Assembly (NCBI GenBank): GCA_947473445.1 | Contig: CANJEU010000104.1 | Span: 1-7,201 of the forward strand | Source: Fidelibacterota bacterium | Lineage (GTDB): Bacteria > Pseudomonadota > Alphaproteobacteria > Rhodospirillales > Rhodospirillaceae | DNA length: 7,201 nt | Direction: 5' to 3' | Shown here: in pieces, positions 1 through 5,240 of the stretch | How the letters are laid out: each line of letters begins with the position of its first letter | Position numbering within the stretch: the first letter of the stretch is position 1 | The notes under the pieces: generated by a model | Told to the model about the DNA's origin: nothing | Seen by the model: only the letters and a program-made list of their open reading frames with translations | Database searches by the model: none | Made by a program: the position numbers and the translations under genes

Positions 1-1044
1 CACCAGCTTGGCCGTGTAGTCGACCATGGGGATGATACGGGCATAGTTGAGGCGCGTGGGGCCGATGACCCCGATGGCGCCAACGATCTGTTCGCGCGAA
101 TTCTGGAACGGCGCCACAACCATTGAACAGCCGGCCATGCCGAAAAGTTCGTTCTGTGCGCCGATGAAAATCTGCACGCCCTCGGCTTTGCCCACCAGGT
201 CGAGCAGGCGCACCATCTGCTCGCGCGCCTCGAGGGCCGTGAACAACTGGCGGATACGCTCGAGATCCTCAAGGGCGGTCACATTGCTGAGGAGGTTCGA
301 CTGGCCTTTGACGATAAGCGCGTCGCGTTCGTTCCCGCGGTCACCGCTCCAGGTGGCAAGACCCGCCTGGACAACTTTGGTGGTGAGTTCATCGAGCTCG
401 GCGCGGCCGGAGTCGAGTTCGGCCAAAATGCCGGTGCGGGCTTCAGCGACGGTCTTCCCCGCGAGGCGCGCGGCCAGGAAATTGCCTGCCTCGACCAGCG
501 CGGACGGGCGTAAATCCTTAGGCACCTCAAACACACGGTTTTCGACGGTGCCAGCTTCATCGACCATCACCACCAGCGCGCGGCCGGGCTTCAGGTTGAC
601 GAATTCGATATGTTTGAGCGGGGCTTCCAATTTCGGCGCGAGCACGAGGCCGGCGCATTGCGCGAGGCCCGCGAGCGCGCCGGTGGCCTGGCTCAGCACG
701 TCCTCGGACGAACGGCCCGCCGCCTGGCAGTGCGCTTCCAGGGCCGTGCGTTCGCTGGCGTCGAGGCCGCCAACTTGCAGCAAACCGCTGACGAACATGC
801 GCAGGCCCGCGTCGGTGGGCAGGCGGCCGGCGGAGGTGTGCGGCGCGTAAAGCAGGCCCGCATATTCGAGGTCGGCCATGACGTTGCGGATGGTGGCCGG
901 CGAGAGCGAGCCGCCCAGCTTGCGCGAAATGGTGCGCGAGCCGACAGGTTCGCCGGTTTCGACGAAGGCATCGACAACGTGGCGGAAGATTTCCCGCGAA
1001 CGTTCGTTCAGTGCCACCACGCTATGGCCGTCGGGCGAAAGCAT
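1..1044 (-). CDS. hrcA: Heat-inducible transcription repressor HrcA (C-terminus cut by window edge)
   Basis: HrcA is a dimeric cytoplasmic repressor. It binds CIRCE operators ahead of groESL/dnaK-type heat-shock genes and needs GroEL to stay active (family knowledge). 348 codons are visible with no stop, reading off the left edge; HrcA proteins are usually about 340-360 residues, so only a few C-terminal residues should be missing. The N-terminal winged-helix region shows the family signatures GEPVGSRT (31-38), ATIRNVMADLE (50-60) and HTSAGRLPT (69-77). The last visible residues, around IIPMVDYTAKLV, match the conserved HrcA C-terminal block (RLNYARIIPMVDYTA). I chose the ATG at 1044: an in-frame stop lies 10 codons upstream at 1075-1077, and a modest GGA ribosome site (1051-1053) sits 6 bases ahead. 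The gene is divergent from rph. In many alphaproteobacteria grpE follows hrcA, which here would lie outside the window. The identity is secure; the exact start is slightly less so. Confidence 0.95.
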   Translation of the reverse strand, partial: MLSPDGHSVVALNERSREIFRHVVDAFVETGEPVGSRTISRKLGGSLSPATIRNVMADLEYAGLLYAPHTSAGRLPTDAGLRMFVSGLLQVGGLDASERTALEAHCQAAGRSSEDVLSQATGALAGLAQCAGLVLAPKLEAPLKHIEFVNLKPGRALVVMVDEAGTVENRVFEVPKDLRPSALVEAGNFLAARLAGKTVAEARTGILAELDSGRAELDELTTKVVQAGLATWSGDRGNERDALIVKGQSNLLSNVTALEDLERIRQLFTALEAREQMVRLLDLVGKAEGVQIFIGAQNELFGMAGCSMVVAPFQNSREQIVGAIGVIGPTRLNYARIIPMVDYTAKLV

Positions 1045-1090
1045 CGCTGGTCCGATTCTAAAGGCCGGAAGTCTTCAAGAGGATGGCCGG

Positions 1091-1119
1091 TATGTAAGGT
1101 GGTCGCAGTGGGGCGTCAA
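1091..1119 (-). promoter_or_regulatory. Sigma70-type promoter for hrcA
   Basis: Read on the minus strand, TTGACG (1119-1114) is followed after exactly 17 bases by TACATA (1096-1091). This is a good match to the -35/-10 consensus at ideal spacing. It predicts a transcript start near 1084 and a leader of about 40 bases before the hrcA ATG. No TTAGCACTC/GAGTGCTAA arm of a CIRCE operator is visible between hrcA and rph, so HrcA autoregulation at this site is not supported. Confidence 0.6.
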
Positions 1120-1165
1120 TGCGCCCTAGCGTTGATTTTATTTGCGATTTCAAAGCCGCCGCGCG

Positions 1166-1182
1166 GGAATCGGAGGGATTCC
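1166..1182 (+). repeat. Small perfect inverted repeat with a GGAGG loop, upstream of rph
   Basis: GGAATC (1166-1171) and GATTCC (1177-1182) are perfect reverse complements around the loop GGAGG (1172-1176). In an rph leader transcript this would form a 6-bp hairpin that displays a Shine-Dalgarno-like loop. No start codon follows at a useful distance, so it is not an obvious ribosome site. It could be an operator half-site pair, a leader hairpin or chance. Confidence 0.35.
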
Positions 1183-1214
1183 GTAGCTTTACCGACGCCT
1201 TTACCCATCTGGGC

Positions 1215-1239
1215 GCGGGTGTTAGACCGCCCCACCCGC
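1215..1239 (+). repeat. GC-rich 7-bp inverted repeat in the rph leader
   Basis: GCGGGTG (1215-1221) pairs perfectly with CACCCGC (1233-1239) across an 11-base loop, and ends 23 bases before the rph start chosen here. There is no T-run after it, so it is not an intrinsic terminator. If transcribed it would be a fairly stable leader hairpin just upstream of the ribosome binding region. Its function is unknown. Confidence 0.4.
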
Positions 1240-1252
1240 AGCACCCCATTTT

Positions 1253-1256
1253 GAGA
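1253..1256 (+). promoter_or_regulatory. Ribosome binding site that decides the rph start
   Basis: GAGA directly abuts the ATG at 1257 but lies 6 bases ahead of the in-frame ATG at 1263. Normal Shine-Dalgarno spacing therefore favours 1263; using 1257 would add only Met-Asn. A further in-frame ATG at 1119 would add 48 residues with no RNase PH similarity and is rejected. Confidence 0.45.
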
Positions 1257-1262
1257 ATGAAC

Positions 1263-2000
1263 ATGACAGATGCCCGCCGGCCCTCCGGCCGCGCCGCCAA
1301 CGAACTCCGGTCCATCAGCCTTGAGACCGGCGTGAGCAAACACGCCGAAGGTTCGTGCCTAGTGAAATTCGGCGATACGCATGTGCTGTGTACGGCCAGC
1401 GTCGAAGACCAGGTGCCCGGTTGGCTCAAAGGCGGCGGCAAGGGCTGGGTGACCGCCGAGTACGGCATGCTGCCGCGCGCCACCAATACGCGCACGCCGC
1501 GCGAAGCGACCAAGGGCGGTCAGTCGGGCCGCACGCAGGAAATCCAGCGGCTCATCGGCCGCGCCTTACGCGCCGTCACCGACATGCGCGCCTTCGGCGA
1601 AATTCAAATCCGTCTCGACTGCGATGTGATCCAGGCCGACGGCGGCACGCGCACGGCGAGCGTCACGGGCGCTTACGTAGCGCTCCACCAGGCCTTCGGC
1701 GTCATGAAGAAGCTGGGCGCGATTCACCGTATTCCGTTGCGCGAGCCGGTGGCCGCCATCAGTGCGGGCTTGTTTAAAGGCACGCCCGTGCTCGATCTCG
1801 ACTATGCCGAAGATTCAACCGCGCAGGCCGATGCCAATTTCGTGCTGACCGCCTCGGGCGGCATCGTTGAAGTGCAAGGCACGGCCGAGGACGTTCCCTT
1901 CACTGAACCTGAATTCCAGGCGCTGATGGATCTGGCGAAAAAAGGCGTGAGCGAACTCGTCGTTCTGCAGCGCGCCGCGCTTGCGAAGATCGGGCTCTGA
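1263..2000 (+). CDS. rph: Ribonuclease PH (tRNA nucleotidyltransferase)
   Basis: RNase PH is a hexameric, phosphate-dependent 3'-5' exoribonuclease. It removes nucleotides after the CCA end of tRNA precursors and trims other RNAs, releasing nucleoside diphosphates (family knowledge). The 245-residue product has the usual length and is intact. It starts with the typical RPSGRAANELR block (6-16). It then shows GDTHVLCTASVE (37-49), the phosphate-site arginine helix SGRTQEIQRLIGRALRA (88-104, with R90), DCDVIQADGGTRTASVTGA (119-137, with the GTR phosphate-binding triplet 128-130) and the acidic active-site cluster LDLDYAED (177-184). I prefer the ATG at 1263 because of ribosome-site spacing; 1257 is possible. 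It is the first gene of a plus-strand operon, and rdgB begins one base after its stop. I find no convincing promoter for it: TTTACC at 1200-1205 with TTAGAC at 1222-1227 is the best but poor candidate. Confidence 0.97.
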   Translation: MTDARRPSGRAANELRSISLETGVSKHAEGSCLVKFGDTHVLCTASVEDQVPGWLKGGGKGWVTAEYGMLPRATNTRTPREATKGGQSGRTQEIQRLIGRALRAVTDMRAFGEIQIRLDCDVIQADGGTRTASVTGAYVALHQAFGVMKKLGAIHRIPLREPVAAISAGLFKGTPVLDLDYAEDSTAQADANFVLTASGGIVEVQGTAEDVPFTEPEFQALMDLAKKGVSELVVLQRAALAKIGL

Positions 2001-2001
2001 C

Positions 2002-2598
2002 ATGCCGCGCCGCTTCACCGGCGGAAAGCTCGTCGTCGCGAGCCACAACGCGGGCAAGGTGCGCGAGATCCGTGATCTGCTGGCGCCGTTCAACGCCGAG
2101 GTCGTTTCAGCGGGCGAGCTTGGCTTGCCCGAGCCGGAAGAAACCGGACTGACTTTCATCGCCAACGCCGAGCTGAAAGCGCTCAGCGCCTCCTTGGGTG
2201 CGAACGTCATCGCGCTTGCAGATGACTCGGGACTGGCGGTCGACGGGCTCAATGGCGCGCCTGGAATTTATTCGGCGCGTTGGGCCGGTCCGACGAAGGA
2301 TTTTAATCTCGCCATGAAGAAGATCGAAAACGCGCTGGGCCAAAATCCCGATCGCAACGCGCAATTCATCTGCGCGTTGTCGCTGGCCTGGCCCGATGGC
2401 CATTGCGACACTTTCGAAGGAAAAGTGGCCGGAAAGCTGACGTTTCCGCCGCGCGGGAGTGAGGGCTTCGGCTACGATCCGATCTTCATTCCCGAAGGCT
2501 TCGACATCACCTTCGGCGAAATGGATCCGGCCAAAAAACACGAGATGAGCCACCGCGCCAATGCGTTCCGCCAGCTCGTCGCCGCATGCTTCTCGTGA
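2002..2598 (+). CDS. rdgB: XTP/dITP diphosphatase, RdgB/HAM1 family
   Basis: The enzyme hydrolyses non-canonical purine triphosphates (dITP, XTP, ITP) to monophosphate plus pyrophosphate, keeping deaminated bases out of DNA and RNA. It is a cytoplasmic, Mg-dependent dimer (family knowledge). The 198 residues match the usual length. Visible motifs are ASHNAGKVREI near the N-terminus (S14-I23, nucleotide binding), EETGLTFIANAELKA (46-60), LADDSGL with metal and catalytic acidic residues D74/D75 (72-78), GFGYDPIF (155-162) and KKHEMSHRANAF (178-189, with the conserved SHR at 183-185). The start ATG at 2002 lies one base after the rph stop; an in-frame TTG at 1981 would overlap rph and add residues the family lacks. 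The upstream ribosome site is weak, so translational coupling to rph is likely (inference). Its stop overlaps the hemW ribosome site. Confidence 0.96.
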   Translation: MPRRFTGGKLVVASHNAGKVREIRDLLAPFNAEVVSAGELGLPEPEETGLTFIANAELKALSASLGANVIALADDSGLAVDGLNGAPGIYSARWAGPTKDFNLAMKKIENALGQNPDRNAQFICALSLAWPDGHCDTFEGKVAGKLTFPPRGSEGFGYDPIFIPEGFDITFGEMDPAKKHEMSHRANAFRQLVAACFS

Positions 2599-2600
2599 GG
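2595..2600 (+). promoter_or_regulatory. hemW ribosome binding site overlapping the rdgB stop
   Basis: GTGAGG contains the rdgB stop codon TGA (2596-2598) and lies 5 bases ahead of the hemW ATG at 2606. This fixes the hemW start and suggests that ribosomes finishing rdgB help start hemW. Confidence 0.65.
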
Positions 2601-2605
2601 CAATC

Positions 2606-3781
2606 ATGACGGCGCAGGGCGATGAAGGCTTCGGCCTTTATGTGCACTGGCCGTTCTGCCTGTCCAAATGTCCGTACTGCGACTTCAACAGTCACGTCGC
2701 GCAAAGTGTAGATCAGGACGCGTGGCGGCGCGCGCTGCTGACGGAACTTTCCTACTTCGCCGCGCGCACGCCCGATAAAATTCTCACCAGTATTTTCTTC
2801 GGCGGCGGCACGCCCTCGCTGATGGATCCGGCAACGACCGCTGCGATTATCGAGGCCGCCCGCGGGGCGTGGCGGACGGTGAACGATCTGGAAATCACGC
2901 TGGAAGCAAATCCGGGCACGGTCGACGCGGACCGGTTCACCGCGATCCATGCGGCAGGCGTCAACCGTCTGTCGATGGGCGTGCAGGCGCTGAACGATGC
3001 GGATTTGAAATTCCTGGGACGCCGGCATGGGGTCGCTGAAGCGCGGGCGGCCTGGCGTACGGCGGCGAAAATTTTTCCGCGCGTGTCGTTCGATCTGATT
3101 TATGCGCGGCCCGGGCAGAGTCCCGCCGCGTGGCGCACCGAGCTTGCCGAAGCGCTGCATGAAGTGCGTGATCACGGCATCACGCATCTGTCGCTCTATC
3201 AGCTGACGATGGAGGAAGGCACGGCAATGTTCGACGCGCATGCGCGCGGCGAATTTGCTTTGCCGAACGAAGAAGACGCAGCGGTGCAGTTCGAAGACAC
3301 CCAAGAGATGTGCGAACGCGCCGGCTTCCCCGCCTACGAGATTTCCAATCATGCGGCCGAGGGCGCGTCCTGCCGGCACAATCTCACCTACTGGCGCGGC
3401 GGGGATTACGTTGGGGTGGGACCTGGCGCGCATGGGCGGCTGGTGGTGAACGGCCAGCGGCTCACCACCCGCCAGATCAAGGCCCCGGCGCTCTGGCTGA
3501 GGAAGGTCGAGGGGCAGCAGCACGGCACCCAGGAGGAATCGCCGATCTCGGCCGAAGAACGAGCGCAGGAGCTGGTGATGATGGGCCTGCGCGTGAACGA
3601 AGGCCTCGACCGGGCCCGCTTCGCCAGGTTGGCCGGCCGGCCGCTCGAAACTGTGGTCAATCCTGGGTCGGTCGAAAAGTTGGTCGCGGGAAGCTTCCTC
3701 GCCGATACCGGTTTGATCCTGCGGGCCACTCCTAGCGGGCGGTTGACCCTGAATGCGGTCTTACGCGAGCTGCTAGCCTAA
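2606..3781 (+). CDS. hemW: Radical SAM heme chaperone HemW
   Basis: HemW is a HemN-like radical SAM protein that binds heme and helps deliver it to membrane hemoproteins. It was long annotated as oxygen-independent coproporphyrinogen oxidase, an activity HemW proteins lack (family knowledge). The 391-residue product shows the iron-sulfur cluster motif CLSKCPYC (C18, C22, C25) followed by D-F. HemN instead has a fourth nearby cysteine at the position after the cluster, which favours HemW. SAM-binding elements follow: GGGTPS (66-71), EANPGT (100-105) and NRLSMGVQ (120-127). The HemW signature RHNLTYWRGGDYVGVGPGAHG is at about 257-277. A HemN C-terminal domain follows, with RAQELVMMGLRVNEGLD at about 319-335. 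The ATG at 2606 has a good GAGG site; an in-frame start at 2561 would overlap rdgB and is less likely. It is the third gene of the rph-rdgB-hemW operon, an order common in alphaproteobacteria. Confidence 0.95.
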   Translation: MTAQGDEGFGLYVHWPFCLSKCPYCDFNSHVAQSVDQDAWRRALLTELSYFAARTPDKILTSIFFGGGTPSLMDPATTAAIIEAARGAWRTVNDLEITLEANPGTVDADRFTAIHAAGVNRLSMGVQALNDADLKFLGRRHGVAEARAAWRTAAKIFPRVSFDLIYARPGQSPAAWRTELAEALHEVRDHGITHLSLYQLTMEEGTAMFDAHARGEFALPNEEDAAVQFEDTQEMCERAGFPAYEISNHAAEGASCRHNLTYWRGGDYVGVGPGAHGRLVVNGQRLTTRQIKAPALWLRKVEGQQHGTQEESPISAEERAQELVMMGLRVNEGLDRARFARLAGRPLETVVNPGSVEKLVAGSFLADTGLILRATPSGRLTLNAVLRELLA

Positions 3782-3918
3782 ATCGTACCTTAGCGGGGCG
3801 GTCTCGTTTTTAACGTTTATGAAGGCCGGCAACCCATTGATTTGAATGAAAAATATTCCGTTTGAGCGCGGACTTTAGCTTCTCAGGGAAAGTCTCAAGA
3901 GGAGGCCCGATCACACTG

Positions 3919-3935
3919 AAAAGCCGAAGCTTTTT
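3919..3935 (+). terminator. Possible weak intrinsic terminator after hemW
   Basis: AAAAGC (3919-3924) and GCTTTT (3929-3934) form a perfect 6-bp stem around the loop CGAA, and the sequence continues into more T residues (to 3935, then GCCTTTTG). The stem has only two GC pairs and lies about 138 bases past the hemW stop, so termination would be inefficient. On the opposite strand the loop reads C(UUCG)G, a very stable tetraloop type. Confidence 0.3.
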
Positions 3936-3960
3936 GCCTTTTGTTTACGATTTGTATACT
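3934..3960 (+). promoter_or_regulatory. Promoter candidate for dapC-ftsK
   Basis: TATACT at 3955-3960 is a strong -10 hexamer. The best -35 is TTGCCT at 3934-3939 with a short 15-base spacer; TTTTGC at 3932-3937 would give 17 bases but matches poorly. A start near 3967 would leave a leader of about 40 bases before the aminotransferase ATG. The surrounding 3782-4007 gap is AT-rich against its neighbours, as expected for a promoter region. The -35 overlaps the T-run of the putative hairpin terminator. Confidence 0.45.
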
Positions 3961-4007
3961 CTGTTTGGCGAGGATAAGCGTCACGTTTCCTTGCCGTACC
4001 GGGGTCT

Positions 4008-5213
4008 ATGTATAACGCGCGTTTGGATGGGCTGACGGAGTACCCGTTTCAGCGCCTGGCCGCCCTTCTGGCCGGGATCGAACCTCCTATTGGCGAAAAG
4101 GGGGCTCTGCAGACAATCATGTCCATCGGCGAGCCGCAGCATGCGCCGCCCGCCCTTCTGCATACGGCCCTTGCGAGCGCCCAGGGCGACTGGGGCAAAT
4201 ACCCGCCCAACGCCGGAACGCCCGCCTACCGGAGCGCTGTGGCGGCCTGGTGCACCCAGCGGTTCAGTCTTCCTGCCGGATTTATCGACTCCGAGCGCCA
4301 TATCCTGCCGCTGGCGGGCAGCCGCGAAGGCCTGTTCATGGCCGCTCAGCTCTGTGTCCCGCCCTTGAAGAACGGCGCCCCGCCCGCGGTGCTGATGCCC
4401 AACCCATTTTACCAAGTGTATTTCGGCGCCGCGGTGATGAACGGCGCTGAACCCGTGTTCGTGAGCGCAACCCGCGAGAGCGACTTCCAGCCCGATTATG
4501 AAGGCGTCGCGCCCGCCGATCTCGCGCGCACCGCGCTCGCCTATCTCTGCACGCCGTCGAACCCGCAAGGCACCATCGCGAGCCTCGCGCAGTTGAAGGC
4601 GGCCATTGCCCTCGCGCGCAAACACGACTTCGTGCTGGCGTGCGACGAATGTTACTCGGAGATCTATGACGCCGAGGCGCCCGCGGGCGCGCTTGCGGCT
4701 TGCGCCGAGATGGGCGAGGGCCTCAAGAATGTGCTCGTCTTCAATTCCCTGTCGAAGCGGTCGAGCGTGCCGGGCCTGCGCGCGGGTTTTGTCGCCGGCG
4801 ACCCCGACCTCATCGCCAAGCTTTCCAAATTACGCGCCCATGGCGGCGCCGTGCAGCCGCTGCCGGTGATGGCCGCGGCCACCGCGCTGTGGAGCGATGA
4901 GGTGCACGTGCGCGAGAACCGCGCGCTGTACCGCGCCAAGAACGATGATGCCGCGCGCCTCTTCGGAGATCGCTTTGGATTTTACCGTCCCGCCGGCGGG
5001 TTCTTCCTGTGGCTGGATGTGAAGGACGGCGAAGCGGCCGCGAAAGCCCTGTGGCAGCGCGGCGGGATCAAAGTCCTGCCCGGCGCTTATCTGTCGCGCG
5101 CACAGAACGGCGTGAACCCCGGACACGCTTATATCCGTGTGGCTCTGGTGCACGACCGCGCCAAAGTCGAGGACGCCTTGAGCCGTATGATTCCGATTCT
5201 TGAAACGCTTTGA
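4008..5213 (+). CDS. dapC: PLP-dependent aminotransferase, probable succinyldiaminopimelate transaminase DapC
   Basis: DapC interconverts N-succinyl-2-amino-6-ketopimelate plus glutamate and N-succinyl-LL-diaminopimelate plus 2-oxoglutarate, in the lysine and peptidoglycan-precursor pathway (family knowledge). The 401-residue product is a fold-type I aminotransferase of normal length. Visible are the DapC-like N-terminus (LTEYPFQRLAALLAG, 9-23), SIGEPQH (39-45), KYPPNAGTPAYR (64-75), PNPFYQVY (131-138), N185 in SNPQG, D213 and Y216 in CDECYSEIY, the Schiff-base lysine K250 in SLSKRSSVPGLRAGF (R258 also conserved), and the carboxylate-binding R377 in AYIRVAL. The match to DapC runs along the whole chain, but aminotransferase specificity is hard to read from sequence and some alphaproteobacterial members are annotated only by class. 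The start at 4008 has a weak GGGG site at 4001-4004. ftsK follows after 27 bases, so a shared transcript is likely and would pair cell-wall precursor supply with division. Confidence 0.8.
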   Translation: MYNARLDGLTEYPFQRLAALLAGIEPPIGEKGALQTIMSIGEPQHAPPALLHTALASAQGDWGKYPPNAGTPAYRSAVAAWCTQRFSLPAGFIDSERHILPLAGSREGLFMAAQLCVPPLKNGAPPAVLMPNPFYQVYFGAAVMNGAEPVFVSATRESDFQPDYEGVAPADLARTALAYLCTPSNPQGTIASLAQLKAAIALARKHDFVLACDECYSEIYDAEAPAGALAACAEMGEGLKNVLVFNSLSKRSSVPGLRAGFVAGDPDLIAKLSKLRAHGGAVQPLPVMAAATALWSDEVHVRENRALYRAKNDDAARLFGDRFGFYRPAGGFFLWLDVKDGEAAAKALWQRGGIKVLPGAYLSRAQNGVNPGHAYIRVALVHDRAKVEDALSRMIPILETL

Positions 5214-5229
5214 GTAGAAAATTCACCGC

Positions 5230-5234
5230 GAGGA
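5230..5234 (+). promoter_or_regulatory. ftsK ribosome binding site
   Basis: GAGGA lies 6 bases ahead of the ATG at 5241. Another ATG at 5236 is out of frame and only 1 base away from the site, so 5241 is the supported start. Confidence 0.6.
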
Positions 5235-5240
5235 CATGTC

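Noticed and set aside
47..850. 267-codon open frame on the plus strand
   Set aside because: It is antisense to hrcA, whose conserved motifs are all in the opposite strand.
1111..1126. GGGCG-N6-CGCCC inverted repeat over the hrcA -35 region
   Set aside because: The stem is only 5 bp of GC-rich sequence and is expected by chance in this composition; it is not similar to any operator I recognise.
1119..1262. N-terminal extension of RNase PH from an ATG at 1119
   Set aside because: The 48 extra residues have no RNase PH similarity, overlap the hrcA promoter, and there is no ribosome site before 1119.
2507..3523. 338-codon open frame on the minus strand
   Set aside because: It is antisense to hemW and the end of rdgB; the Arg-rich product matches no family I know and both sense genes are intact.
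3820..3875. Two consecutive mini-ORFs (8 and 10 codons) in the hemW-dapC gap
   Set aside because: Neither has a ribosome binding site or a leader-peptide codon run, and they lie upstream of the probable dapC transcript start.
3896..3904. Strong Shine-Dalgarno-like AAGAGGAGG in the hemW-dapC gap
   Set aside because: No ATG, GTG or TTG follows within a usable distance, so there is no gene to attach it to.
3981..4625. 214-codon open frame on the minus strand
   Set aside because: It is antisense to the aminotransferase and spans its start; no motif supports it.
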